From: Flagellimonas pelagia
Lineage (GTDB): Bacteria; Bacteroidota; Bacteroidia; Flavobacteriales; Flavobacteriaceae
Length of the DNA: 64,000 nt
Direction: 5' to 3'
NCBI RefSeq assembly: GCF_003584135.1
Contig: NZ_QXFI01000033.1
Coordinates: forward strand, 408,113 to 472,112
In this document: piece by piece, positions 1 through 8,719 of the stretch
Position numbering within the stretch: position 1 is the first letter of the stretch
Layout of the letters: each line of letters starts with the position of its first letter
Program-made: the position numbers and the translations under genes
The notes under the pieces: model-generated
What the model was told of the DNA's origin: nothing
What the model saw: the letters and a program-made list of their open reading frames with translations, nothing else
Databases searched by the model: none

Positions 1-349
1 TGAGCAAATGTGTATTGGACAAACTTATAGGAAAGTTGGAATCCAAGTGCTTGTTAGACGGTCTATATAGGGACACTGTTCCTGTTATCTTTTTGGGGTC
101 GAAGCGCTCCGGAAAGGAAATCAACAAACCTTCATCCGTTTTTTCAACCTTTAGGTTGGCGTTCATTTCGGTAGCCGATTCCGAGGCATCTATCTGTTTT
201 TGATAGGACAGTTCCTCCTTGTAATATTCCTCCGTCACCAAATCGTGATTGGCCCTATCATCGGTGCTCATCCTAACCACAAAATATAGGATAAAGCCAA
301 TAAAACCGATAAATGCCAACACGATGCCTGTTCCCCAATTTATTTTCAT
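1..349 (-). CDS. ccoH: CcoH/FixH family protein, 3' end outside window
   Basis: About 116 codons are visible, reading off the left edge without a stop. The N-terminus (MKINWGTGIVLAFIGFIGF) starts a single membrane helix at about residues 7-26. A periplasmic part follows with the FixH-like stretch EEYYKEELSYQKQID. FixH/CcoH proteins assist assembly of cbb3 cytochrome oxidase together with the CcoI/FixI copper ATPase. The start lies 11 nt after the ccoG stop, and the gene is the last visible member of the ccoS-ccoNO-ccoQ-ccoP-ccoG-ccoH series. The identification rests on membrane topology, this short motif and the position in the operon. Confidence 0.85.
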   Translation of the reverse strand, partial: MKINWGTGIVLAFIGFIGFILYFVVRMSTDDRANHDLVTEEYYKEELSYQKQIDASESATEMNANLKVEKTDEGLLISFPERFDPKKITGTVSLYRPSNKHLDSNFPISLSNTHLL

Positions 350-360
350 TTCATTATTTT

Positions 361-1770
361 TTAATTGTAACTCCGTGGTGCCAAAAACTGGGTCACCGTG
401 GTTTCAATGAGTTTATCACCACTGTACACTCCTATTTTCAACTTGTCCTTGTCCCCAGTTAATGCCGATGCATTGATCTCAATAAACAACGTTCCTTCTG
501 ACAGTTGCTCTGCAGGAACGGTAAACTTGTCCTGGGACACCATTTTGATCTCTCCACTATGCGACATCAACTTGAAAGATACATCCGGAATATCCTTGGT
601 GGTCTTGTTCACCAATTTGTAGGTGTATACATTACTGATGATATTGTTGTCCTTTCTTTCATACAACTGGCCCGGCAACCTCAAAACGTTGGCCTCCACC
701 TCGTTCCTAAGGAAAAGCATCCCGATCAATATGCCTACCAATACAACAAGTACAGCGGTATATCCTTTCATACGAGCGGTAAACTTGAACTTGTCCTTTT
801 TGGTAATCTCATCCTCACTCGCATAGCGGATAAGTCCCCTTGGTTTGTTGATGCTGTCCATGATATGGTCGCACTCATCGATACAGGCCGTACAGTTCAC
901 ACATTCCAATTGTGTTCCATTCCTAATATCGATACCCGTTGGGCACACATGGACACACTGGAAGCAATCGATACAGTCGCCATATCCCAAAGCCTCACGG
1001 TCTTCATTCTTTCTGAACTTCTTACGACCATTTTCTGCCTCACCGCGTTTGTGGTCATAAGCCACTACAATGGATTTATTATCCAAAAGCACCCCTTGCA
1101 ATCTTCCATAAGGGCAGGCTATGATACAAACCTGCTCCCTAAACCACGCAAAGATGAAATAGAACACCCCGGTAAAAATCAATAGAGGAACCATAGTACC
1201 AAGGTGTGCCATGGGACCATCGGTAATGTAGGCGAGTAATTTATCGCTACCAATCAGATAGGCCAAAAATACGTTTGCAATGAAAAAGGAAATGATGAAA
1301 AATATAATCCATTTCAGCACTCTTTTCCTGATCTTTTCGCCATTCCATGGGGCTTTGGCCAATCGCATTTGGGCACCGCGATCGCCATCGATCCAATATT
1401 CGATGCGGCGAAAGACCATTTCCAAAAAGATGGTCTGGGGACACATCCATCCACAGAAGATACGGCCGTAGGCCACTGTGAACAGTGCGATAAAAATAAC
1501 CCCGATGATCATGGAAATCACCACCAAATGGAAATCTTGGGGCCAGAATGGAAATCCAAAGATATTGAAGCGGCGCTCCAATACATTGAACATCAAAAAC
1601 TGATGGCCCTTGATCTTGATAAAGGGAGCTGCTATCAAAAAAATCAGTAAGAAGTAACTAACGTACTTCCGGTAATCATAATACCGTCCACTGGGTTTTT
1701 TTGGAAAAATCCACGCCCTTTTACCTTCTTCTGTGATTGTGCCTATGGAATCCCTAAAGTTCTCTTCCAT
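361..1770 (-). CDS. ccoG: CcoG, cbb3 oxidase accessory iron-sulfur protein
   Basis: The 469-residue product matches the usual CcoG/RdxA/FixG length. N-terminal membrane helices lie near residues 35-55 and 80-105, with a NapH-like motif CGWMCPQTIF near 105. Further helices lie at about 155-215, followed by CPYGRLQGVL. Two 4Fe-4S motifs follow (CIDCFQCVHVCP and CVNCTACIDECD, near 265-305). After one more helix comes an Ig-like C-terminal domain (FixG_C). The family acts in copper reduction for cbb3 oxidase assembly at the inner membrane. The gene is separated from ccoP by 49 nt with no obvious promoter, so it is probably co-transcribed. Confidence 0.95.
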   Translation of the reverse strand: MEENFRDSIGTITEEGKRAWIFPKKPSGRYYDYRKYVSYFLLIFLIAAPFIKIKGHQFLMFNVLERRFNIFGFPFWPQDFHLVVISMIIGVIFIALFTVAYGRIFCGWMCPQTIFLEMVFRRIEYWIDGDRGAQMRLAKAPWNGEKIRKRVLKWIIFFIISFFIANVFLAYLIGSDKLLAYITDGPMAHLGTMVPLLIFTGVFYFIFAWFREQVCIIACPYGRLQGVLLDNKSIVVAYDHKRGEAENGRKKFRKNEDREALGYGDCIDCFQCVHVCPTGIDIRNGTQLECVNCTACIDECDHIMDSINKPRGLIRYASEDEITKKDKFKFTARMKGYTAVLVVLVGILIGMLFLRNEVEANVLRLPGQLYERKDNNIISNVYTYKLVNKTTKDIPDVSFKLMSHSGEIKMVSQDKFTVPAEQLSEGTLFIEINASALTGDKDKLKIGVYSGDKLIETTVTQFLAPRSYN

Positions 1771-1819
1771 TGCATTTTTTGGTTTATAAAAATAAATTGT
1801 AGGCCATGTCCTCTGTGGA

Positions 1820-2779
1820 CTAGTTCATGGCCACTGTTGTTGAATCTGAAACCTGTTCCGTTGGTGGTGTTTCAGATTCGGTTCCCTCTGGCTGTTGTGG
1901 TGCATCTGGGTCAACCCAAATATCCCCTTGGGGTTCCTTTGGATTGGCAGGTGTGGTACCTCCCAACGTTAGCACATAACTGGCCACTTGGGCTATTTCG
2001 GCTGGTTTAAGGCTTTGTTTCCAGGCGATCATACCCTTTCCGTCACGACCCCCTTCGGAAATGGTGTGGAAGACATTTTTGATGCCGCCTCCCAAAATCC
2101 AATATTCATCGGTAAGGTTGGGACCAATACCTCCACCACCATCGGCCATATGGCAAGCCACACAATTGCTTTGGAATATTTTTTCACCGGCACTCAAATC
2201 CGATTCATCCGAAAGGAACTCCACCGTATTGACATCCACAAGGTCCTTGGCCGTTTTCTTATACTCTTCAATGGCTTGTTGGGCTGCGGCCACCTCTTGT
2301 TCGTATTCCAATTTTTGGTCGTAATCCCCAATAATATGAAAACGCACCAAATAGACCACGGCAAAGATGATCGTACCATAAAAAAGGTACACCCACCACG
2401 GAGGGAGTACGTTGTCCAACTCCCGGATTCCATCATAGTTGTGGTCGAGGATGATCTCTCCCTCACGTTCGATGGAACGGCTACGGGTAAGACGGCTCAT
2501 GGCATTCTTGGCCCACGTCCACTCGTATTTTTTGTTCTTGGCAGCAAGATATTTTTCCTTTCCTTCTTCGGAAAGGGTCTGGAACATGATGTTCTCAATG
2601 GAACTCAGAATCAGTTCAATGGCAATCAAGATCATCAAGACCAAGAGCATAAAAAACTGCGTAATGGGGTATTCGATGATTGCTGGTTTTTCACCAGAGT
2701 CTATAAAGTATTCCATCAATCCGAAGATCAAAAAGAATAATACGGGTACGCGTATCCACCAAGGTGTTCTTGTGCTCAT
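1820..2779 (-). CDS. ccoP: CcoP, c-type cytochrome subunit of cbb3 oxidase
   Basis: The 319-residue protein has two N-terminal helices (about 10-25 and 38-60), a linker, and a third helix near 130-148 that follows the CcoP signature LPPWWVYLFY. One cytochrome c domain follows, with the heme motif CVACH near residue 205, then GGGIGPNLTDEYW and a Met-containing segment (GKGMIAWK). Proteobacterial CcoP carries two hemes; only one is seen here, as is usual in this phylum. The C-terminus is Pro/Glu/Thr-rich. It passes electrons to the CcoNO core. It lies 4 nt after ccoQ. Confidence 0.95.
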   Translation of the reverse strand: MSTRTPWWIRVPVLFFLIFGLMEYFIDSGEKPAIIEYPITQFFMLLVLMILIAIELILSSIENIMFQTLSEEGKEKYLAAKNKKYEWTWAKNAMSRLTRSRSIEREGEIILDHNYDGIRELDNVLPPWWVYLFYGTIIFAVVYLVRFHIIGDYDQKLEYEQEVAAAQQAIEEYKKTAKDLVDVNTVEFLSDESDLSAGEKIFQSNCVACHMADGGGGIGPNLTDEYWILGGGIKNVFHTISEGGRDGKGMIAWKQSLKPAEIAQVASYVLTLGGTTPANPKEPQGDIWVDPDAPQQPEGTESETPPTEQVSDSTTVAMN

Positions 2780-2783
2780 AGTC

Positions 2784-2972
2784 TTATAGTTTGTTTTGTT
2801 GATCGTTGTCGTCCAAAGGCAGCTCTTCCATCTCCTTGATGTGTTCCTTGGTGGCGGTCAGTACCCACCAGCCCAATAGAACAAAAAATACAAAGAAGAT
2901 CAGCAGGGAAATCATGGGGTAGTTTGCTACCCCGTCAATGGTTTCCATATGGTTCTTTACAAATTTCAACAT
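2784..2972 (-). CDS. ccoQ: CcoQ/FixQ-like small membrane subunit of cbb3 oxidase
   Basis: The 62-residue protein has one membrane helix (about residues 19-40, ISLLIFFVFFVLLGWWVL) and a charged cytoplasmic tail ending in LPLDDNDQQNKL. Size, topology and position between ccoNO (2 nt upstream) and ccoP (4 nt downstream) fit the CcoQ subunit, which stabilises CcoP in the oxidase complex. Sequence alone is weak evidence for so short a protein, so the operon position carries the call. Confidence 0.85.
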   Translation of the reverse strand: MLKFVKNHMETIDGVANYPMISLLIFFVFFVLLGWWVLTATKEHIKEMEELPLDDNDQQNKL

Positions 2973-2974
2973 GG

Positions 2975-5176
2975 TTATTTGTTTTGAGATAGTGTTTCTT
3001 CAGTATTCTTGATCTTGATGTCCGTACCCAATCGTTGTAGGTAAGCGATTAGCGATACAATCTCACGATCGCGCATTTCCACAAAATCCTGACCGTTCTC
3101 CGCAGCGAATTTTTTATCCGCTTCGTAGGTTTTTACAAACTCGGGGTCGGAGTACAGGTTTTTCTCGATCTGTTCTGCTTGTGCCGCCATGTTTTCAGGC
3201 GCATTGGCTATATCCTCCTCAGTGTAGGGAACACCCAATTTTACCATGGTTTCCATCTTGGCCTGAACGCCACTGCGATCGTGCCTATCCCTTACCAACC
3301 ACTTATAGGATGGCATAATGGATCCGGCAGAAGTACTCTGTGGGTCATACATGTGGTTCAAGTGCCAGTTATCGGAATACTTACCACCCACCCTCAACAA
3401 ATCGGGTCCGGTACGTTTACTACCCCACAGGAATGGGTGGTCGTAAACAAACTCGCCTGCTTTGGCATATTCACCGTAACGTTCCACTTCACTACGGAAA
3501 GGTCTGATCATTTGGGAGTGACATCCCACACATCCTTCCCTGATATACAAGTCACGTCCTTCCAGTTCCAATGGCGTATAAGGTTTTACACTGGAAATGG
3601 TCGGTATGTTCGATTTCACCAAAATGGTCGGAATGATCTGTACAATACCGCCGATCAATATGGCGATGGTAGCCAAAATCGTCAACTGAACCGGTTTTCT
3701 TTCCAACCAGTTGTGGAAGGTCTCACCGGCCACACGTCTTTTGGATACCCTTGTCAACGCAGGTGCTTCGGCCAATTCGTCCTCTACCCTGCTACCTGCC
3801 CTGATGGTCATGACCACATTGTACAGCAGTACAAACATTCCAAGGATATAAAGGCTACCCCCAATGGCCCTCATCCAGTACATCGGGATAATCTGGGACA
3901 CAGTTTCCAAGAAGTTTCCGTATACCAAGGTGCCATCTGGGTTAAAATCTTTCCACATCAAGGCTTGGGTAAACCCAGCTACGTACATAGGCAATGTATA
4001 AAGGACAATACCCAAGGTGCCTATCCAGAAGTGGAAGTTGGCCAATCCTTTGGAGTGAAGGTCGGTCTTGAACATTCGAGGTACCAACCAATAGATCATA
4101 CCAAAGGTCAAGAAACCATTCCAAGCAAGTGCCCCTACGTGAACGTGGGCAATAATCCAGTCACTGAAGTGGGCAATGGCGTTCACATTTTTAAGGGAAA
4201 GCATTGGTCCTTCAAAGGTTGCCATACCATAACCGGTGATGGCCACTACCATAAATTTCAAGGTGGCATCGCTACGTACTTTGTCCCAAACACCCCTTAG
4301 TGTCAATAAGCCGTTGATCATACCACCCCAAGAAGGAGCGATCAACATCACGGAGAACACCACACCAAGGTTCTGGGCCCAATCCGGCAAAGCTGAATAC
4401 AACAAATGGTGAGGACCTGCCCAGATATAGATGAAAATCAAGGACCAAAAGTGCACAATGGACAACCTATAGGAATAAATGGGCCTATTGGCCGCTTTGG
4501 GCACGTAATAGTACATCAGTCCCAAAAAGGGCGTAGTCAAGAAAAACGCCACCGCGTTATGCCCATACCACCATTGCACCAAGGCATCCTGTACCCCGGC
4601 ATAAACCGAATAACTTTTCAAGGCCGATACAGGCAACTCCAAACTGTTGAAAATATGGAGTACCGCTACGGTAACAAAGGTGGCCAGATAGAACCAAATG
4701 GCCACATACAGGTGCCTTTGTCTTCTTTTGAGGATTGTACCGATCATGTTCCAGCCAAAAACCACCCAGACCACGGCAATGGCCAAGTCAATGGGCCATT
4801 CCAATTCTGCATATTCCTTGGAGGTCGTGTAACCCAAGGGCAGAGTAAGGGCCGCAGCCACAATGATCAACTGCCAGCCCCAAAAATTGATATTGCTCAG
4901 CACATCACTGAACATTCGGGCCTTGAGCAGACGTTGTAGGGAGTAATAGACCCCTGCAAAAATGGCGTTACCCACAAATGCGAAGATCACCGCATTGGTG
5001 TGCAATGGACGCAAACGTCCAAAACTCAACCACGGAATACCCTCTGTAACATTGGGGAATAAAAACATGAAGGCCAACAAAAGACCTACCGACATACCCA
5101 CTACGCCCCAAAGAATTGTGGCGTATAAGAACTTTTGCACGATTTTGTTATCGTAGCGGAACTGTTGTATTTCCAT
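2975..5176 (-). CDS. ccoNO: Fused CcoN-CcoO catalytic/cytochrome c subunit of cbb3 oxidase
   Basis: The 733-residue protein joins two subunits that are separate in proteobacteria. Residues 1 to about 470 are CcoN: multiple helices and the heme/CuB histidines in HTNAVIFAF, WWYGHNAVAFF, AGPHHLLYS and DWIIAHVHVGALAWNGF. After a helix near 500-520 comes the CcoO part, with the heme c motif CVGCHSQM near residue 550 and the axial Met segment GSIMPSYKWL. The complex reduces oxygen with high affinity and pumps protons. Fusion of ccoN and ccoO is a recurring Bacteroidota arrangement. Spacing is 2 nt from both ccoS and ccoQ. Confidence 0.97.
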   Translation of the reverse strand: MEIQQFRYDNKIVQKFLYATILWGVVGMSVGLLLAFMFLFPNVTEGIPWLSFGRLRPLHTNAVIFAFVGNAIFAGVYYSLQRLLKARMFSDVLSNINFWGWQLIIVAAALTLPLGYTTSKEYAELEWPIDLAIAVVWVVFGWNMIGTILKRRQRHLYVAIWFYLATFVTVAVLHIFNSLELPVSALKSYSVYAGVQDALVQWWYGHNAVAFFLTTPFLGLMYYYVPKAANRPIYSYRLSIVHFWSLIFIYIWAGPHHLLYSALPDWAQNLGVVFSVMLIAPSWGGMINGLLTLRGVWDKVRSDATLKFMVVAITGYGMATFEGPMLSLKNVNAIAHFSDWIIAHVHVGALAWNGFLTFGMIYWLVPRMFKTDLHSKGLANFHFWIGTLGIVLYTLPMYVAGFTQALMWKDFNPDGTLVYGNFLETVSQIIPMYWMRAIGGSLYILGMFVLLYNVVMTIRAGSRVEDELAEAPALTRVSKRRVAGETFHNWLERKPVQLTILATIAILIGGIVQIIPTILVKSNIPTISSVKPYTPLELEGRDLYIREGCVGCHSQMIRPFRSEVERYGEYAKAGEFVYDHPFLWGSKRTGPDLLRVGGKYSDNWHLNHMYDPQSTSAGSIMPSYKWLVRDRHDRSGVQAKMETMVKLGVPYTEEDIANAPENMAAQAEQIEKNLYSDPEFVKTYEADKKFAAENGQDFVEMRDREIVSLIAYLQRLGTDIKIKNTEETLSQNK

Positions 5177-5178
5177 AT

Positions 5179-5385
5179 TTATTGGTTTGTACTATTCTTG
5201 TTTGATTTTTGATTATTCTGGTCTGATTTATCCTTGTCCTTGACAATCTCGTCTTCGAAAAGCATGCGAACGGAAGGTGTGTACGTATCATCGTACTGTC
5301 CGCTTTTTACCGACAGGACAAAGGCCGCAAAAAAGGCTACGGCCACAGTGACGCTAATGGCCAACAACACATAAATAACACTCAT
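5179..5385 (-). CDS. ccoS: CcoS, cbb3 oxidase maturation protein
   Basis: The 68-residue protein has one N-terminal helix (VIYVLLAISVTVAVAFFAAF) followed by the CcoS-typical segment VKSGQYDDTYTPSVRMLFED and a Lys/Asp/Asn-rich tail. CcoS is needed for cofactor insertion into cbb3 oxidase. The gene heads the run ccoS-ccoNO-ccoQ-ccoP-ccoG-ccoH. It lies 59 nt after ccoI, in a gap carrying its own Fnr-type dyad and a -7-like element, so it probably has its own start of transcription. Confidence 0.92.
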   Translation of the reverse strand: MSVIYVLLAISVTVAVAFFAAFVLSVKSGQYDDTYTPSVRMLFEDEIVKDKDKSDQNNQKSNKNSTNQ

Positions 5386-5404
5386 ACCTACCTTAATTTG
5401 AGGG

Positions 5405-5448
5405 TAAAACTACTGTTATGCTCTACTGCAAAAAATGACATTTATCAG
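5405..5448 (-). promoter_or_regulatory. Fnr-type operator and promoter for ccoS operon
   Basis: On the minus strand the dyad CTGATAAATGTCAT (5435-5448) is followed after exactly 22 nt by TAGTTTTA (5405-5412), one mismatch from TAnnTTTG. A purine-rich AAGGTAGGT lies just before the ccoS ATG. The dyad centre would sit about 41 nt before a start placed 5 nt after the -7 element, which is the class II activator position. The dyad overlaps the ccoI stop codon. Confidence 0.65.
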
Positions 5449-7829
5449 ATTTCAATATTTTTTAATCCCTTACCTAAATAATTTGTCGCCACGGTCGTGA
5501 ACACCACTATACTGATGGAACTCAATGGCATCAATATGGCCGCAATGACCGGTTGCAACTGCCCCGTAACAGCGAAATACAACCCCACTACATTGTAGCA
5601 GAGGGACAATAAAAAACTCATCTTTATGACCTTCACCGAACTTTTGGACAACTTGATGAACTTGGGCAACAACTTCATTTTCGTGGCATCCAAAATACCG
5701 TCGCAGGCTGGGGAAAACACGTTGATGTTCTCCGAGACCGCAATACCCACATCGCTCTGCGCCAAAGCCCCTGCATCGTTCAGTCCATCGCCAACCATCA
5801 ATACGGTATGTGCTCTTTGAAGCCCTTTGATGTACTCGAGCTTATCCTCAGGTTTTTGATTGAAGGCCATTTCGGTCTTCTCCGACAATATCTGCTGTAA
5901 AAGTTGACGCTCCCCATCATTATCCCCAGAAAGCACTCCCAAATCCATATCGGCGCCCAACTCTCCGAAAATGCCGCCAATTCCTTCCCGGTAGGTGTTC
6001 TTGAAAACAAATCGCCCCTTTACATCCTCATCGGCACTTACATAAACCGCGGTACTGGTCATGGAAGGCGATGCCTCTTTCCCAACATAGGCTGCTGAAC
6101 CCACTTTGATGGAATGCTGTTTTGCCCTTCCTTCAATCCCCTTGCCCGTGTGCTCCTGGAATTCATCCAAGGTCATAATGGCATTGGATTTTAAAATATC
6201 ATATAAGGAACGGCTCAACGGATGGTTGGATGCCCTCAGTGTGGTCTTCAACAACGCCGTCTCTTCTTCTGTGAGTTCCATGCCCTCGTAGACAATGGCA
6301 TCTTTCTGATTGGTAGTGAGCGTTCCAGTCTTATCAAAAATGGCGGTATCAATTTTGGCCAACCTTTCTATGACATTGGCATTTTTTAGGTAGAACTTGT
6401 GCTTACCGAAAATGCGGAGCATGTTGCCCAATGTGAACGGGGCCGCCAATGCAATGGCACATGGACAGGCTATGATCAACACCGAGGTAAACACATTCAA
6501 GGCCATACTGGGAAGGTAAATCAACCAAAAAACAGTGGCCAGGGTTGCAATCGTTAAAACTGTAATGGTAAAGCGTTTTCCTATACTGTCCGTCAGCGAT
6601 TGGAAATGGCTCACCTTGTCCTTGGAGAAAATGGAATTGCCCCACAATTGGGTCAGATAACTTTGGGAGACGGATTTGAGCACCTCCACTTCCAACACAT
6701 CACCCAATTGTTTTCCTCCCGCGAACAATTTTTCACCCGATTCCCTAAAAACAGCTTCGGATTCACCAGTCACAAAACTGTAATCGATTTCGGCATGGCC
6801 CTTAATCAAAATAGCATCCACGGGGATAATCTCGTGACTTCGGATCAAAATCCGGTCGCCGACCTCAACATTATAAATCTGGACGTTCTCCTCTTCCCCG
6901 GAACTTTTCAGTCTTGTAATCGCAATGGGAAAATAGGATTTATAGTCGCGCTCAAAGGAAAGATAGGCATAGGTGCGTTGTTGAAAGAATTTCCCCAATA
7001 AAAGAAAGAACACCAATCCAGTAAGGCTGTCAAAAAAGCCAGAGCCCAAGTTGAATACAATATCGATGGTGCTCCGCAGAAAAAGGGTAAGGACTCCCAA
7101 GGCGATGGGTACATCAATGTTCAACAATTTGGAACGAAGCCCTTTATATGCCGAAATAAAATAATCCTGGCCCGCATAGAATACCACGGGAAGGGAAAAG
7201 GCGAACATCAACCAACGGAAGACTACTTTGTATTGGTCCAGCCAAAATTCCTGTACCTCAAAATATTCCGGGAAGGAAAACAACATCACATTGCCAAAGG
7301 CAAATCCGGCCACTCCCAATTTATAGATCAGGGAGCGATCTACTTTTTTGTCCTTCTTATTGTATTCCTCCAAGGAGATATAAGGTTCATAACCAATGCT
7401 TCCCAAAAGTAGCACCAAGGCCTTCAATGAAAAATCTTCGGTCTTATAAGTAACCCGAATGGTCTTTTGGGGAAAATCGACTTGGGAGACGGTAATGGCA
7501 GGATGCAAACGGTTCAGGTTTTCCAACACCCAGATACAGGAACTACAATGAATGGTGGGAATACTCAAACTTATCACCTGTACACCTTCTTCATTGAACT
7601 CCACCAACTGTTCCACAATTTCTTGGTTGTCCAAAAAATCGTACTTTTTCCGGATTTCATTGGGTGTGGTTCCCGCCTTGGCCTCTATTTCATAATAGGT
7701 AGCCAGACCATTGGATGTAAAAATCTCGTAAACGGTCTTGCAACCGTTGCAACAAAAATCCTTATCATCAAACCGAACCCCATGGTTTCCGCAATCGTCC
7801 CCACAGTGATAACAGGTTGAGTCTGCCAT
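5445..7829 (-). CDS. ccoI: CcoI/FixI copper-translocating P1B-type ATPase
   Basis: The 794-residue protein begins with a cysteine-rich metal-binding segment (CYHCGDDCGNHG and CCNGCKTVYE) seen in the CcoI group. A heavy-metal-associated domain with CSSC follows near residue 92, then membrane helices. The transmembrane CPC is near 455 (IACPCAIALAAPF), the phosphorylation motif DKTGTLT near 498, and GDGLNDAGAL near 681. It exports copper across the inner membrane for the CuB centre of cbb3 oxidase. It is divergent from the Crp/Fnr gene and shares an Fnr-type dyad with it. Confidence 0.95.
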   Translation of the reverse strand: MADSTCYHCGDDCGNHGVRFDDKDFCCNGCKTVYEIFTSNGLATYYEIEAKAGTTPNEIRKKYDFLDNQEIVEQLVEFNEEGVQVISLSIPTIHCSSCIWVLENLNRLHPAITVSQVDFPQKTIRVTYKTEDFSLKALVLLLGSIGYEPYISLEEYNKKDKKVDRSLIYKLGVAGFAFGNVMLFSFPEYFEVQEFWLDQYKVVFRWLMFAFSLPVVFYAGQDYFISAYKGLRSKLLNIDVPIALGVLTLFLRSTIDIVFNLGSGFFDSLTGLVFFLLLGKFFQQRTYAYLSFERDYKSYFPIAITRLKSSGEEENVQIYNVEVGDRILIRSHEIIPVDAILIKGHAEIDYSFVTGESEAVFRESGEKLFAGGKQLGDVLEVEVLKSVSQSYLTQLWGNSIFSKDKVSHFQSLTDSIGKRFTITVLTIATLATVFWLIYLPSMALNVFTSVLIIACPCAIALAAPFTLGNMLRIFGKHKFYLKNANVIERLAKIDTAIFDKTGTLTTNQKDAIVYEGMELTEEETALLKTTLRASNHPLSRSLYDILKSNAIMTLDEFQEHTGKGIEGRAKQHSIKVGSAAYVGKEASPSMTSTAVYVSADEDVKGRFVFKNTYREGIGGIFGELGADMDLGVLSGDNDGERQLLQQILSEKTEMAFNQKPEDKLEYIKGLQRAHTVLMVGDGLNDAGALAQSDVGIAVSENINVFSPACDGILDATKMKLLPKFIKLSKSSVKVIKMSFLLSLCYNVVGLYFAVTGQLQPVIAAILMPLSSISIVVFTTVATNYLGKGLKNIEI

Positions 7830-7843
7830 TATACATTTGCTTT

Positions 7844-7925
7844 ACCTGACGCAAATTTGAGATAGTCCGCTTCTTAAAAATATGATATTTATCAGTAAAT
7901 TGTGGACACATATCCCTTAATTTTG
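7844..7925. promoter_or_regulatory. Shared Fnr-type operator with divergent promoters (ccoI / crp-fnr)
   Basis: The dyad ATGATATTTATCAG (7882-7895) has perfect TGAT/ATCA half-sites with a 4-nt spacer. To the right, 22 nt (7896-7917) separate it from TAATTTTG (7918-7925), a perfect TAnnTTTG for the regulator gene. To the left on the minus strand, 22 nt separate it from CAAATTTG, one mismatch from consensus, for ccoI. One operator therefore appears placed to activate, or to autoregulate, in both directions. Confidence 0.75.
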
Positions 7926-7948
7926 TTCAATCAGGTAAACTAAACAGT

Positions 7949-8638
7949 ATGGAAAGCAGATGTGAAAATTGTATCATTAGACAATTTAACTCCCTTCGTG
8001 CCATGAGCAAGGAAGAGTTAAAACACGTGTCTGACTCCAAGATCACAAAGACCATTAAAAAAGGTGAACCCCTCTTTGAAGAAGGCGATAAGCTCAACGG
8101 GGTCTATTGCGTGAGAAATGGTATTTCCAAGCTTTCCAAACTTAGTTCCAACGGTAAGGACCAAATCGTGAAATTGGCCACCAAGGGCGAAGTGCTGGGC
8201 CAACGTTCGGTGATTGCCGAAGAGAGTACCAACCTATCCGCCATTGCCGTTCAGGACATGGAGGTATGCTTTATTCCAAAAGAAAGCATTACCAATACCT
8301 TGCAAAAAAACCCCAATTTCACCTTAGAGGTATTGCGTCATATGGCCCACGATCTTAAAGAAGCCGATGACGTGATCGTGAACATTTCCCAAAAAACGGT
8401 AAAACAACGCATTGCCGAAGCCTTTCTTTACCTAAAGAACAATTTTGGCGAGGACGAGGATGGCTTTTTGGCCCTTACCCTCTCCAGAGAAGATATTTCC
8501 AATGTTGTGGGCACCGCCACAGAATCTGCCATCCGTATCATTTCCGAGTTCAAGAAGAAAGGGCTCATCCATACTTCCGGTAAGAAAATCGGTATTAAAG
8601 ATGAGCGCAAGTTGATGGAAATGGTAGAGGGTTTTTAA
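7949..8638 (+). CDS. Crp/Fnr family transcriptional regulator
   Basis: The 229-residue protein has a cyclic-nucleotide-binding-like beta roll (about 20-130), a long dimer helix, and a winged helix-turn-helix (about 150-220). The recognition helix region VGTATESAIRIISEF keeps the Glu and Arg that in Crp/Fnr read the G-A of TGA half-sites. The N-terminus has CENC (C5, C8), with further cysteines at C54 and C107, four in all. These may bind an oxygen-sensitive iron-sulfur cluster, but the spacing differs from E. coli Fnr. The gene is divergent from ccoI and shares its operator, so it is the best candidate for control of the locus. Confidence 0.9.
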   Translation: MESRCENCIIRQFNSLRAMSKEELKHVSDSKITKTIKKGEPLFEEGDKLNGVYCVRNGISKLSKLSSNGKDQIVKLATKGEVLGQRSVIAEESTNLSAIAVQDMEVCFIPKESITNTLQKNPNFTLEVLRHMAHDLKEADDVIVNISQKTVKQRIAEAFLYLKNNFGEDEDGFLALTLSREDISNVVGTATESAIRIISEFKKKGLIHTSGKKIGIKDERKLMEMVEGF

Positions 8639-8654
8639 GCCCACATTCCCAAAC

Positions 8655-8698
8655 CTGACAATTGTCATAGAATCCCCCTATCCATAGGTTTAATTTTA
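8655..8698 (+). promoter_or_regulatory. Fnr-type operator and promoter for universal stress protein gene
   Basis: The dyad CTGACAATTGTCAT (8655-8668) is a perfect TGAC-N4-GTCA palindrome. Exactly 22 nt (8669-8690) separate it from TAATTTTA (8691-8698), one mismatch from TAnnTTTG. The gene start is at 8720. The spacing is identical to the ccoI, ccoS and regulator promoters. Confidence 0.7.
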
Positions 8699-8719
8699 TC
8701 GCATCATATTCTTAGTCAG

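Noticed and set aside
3179..4300. Plus-strand open frame of 373 codons
   Set aside because: It lies antisense to ccoNO, which is unambiguous.
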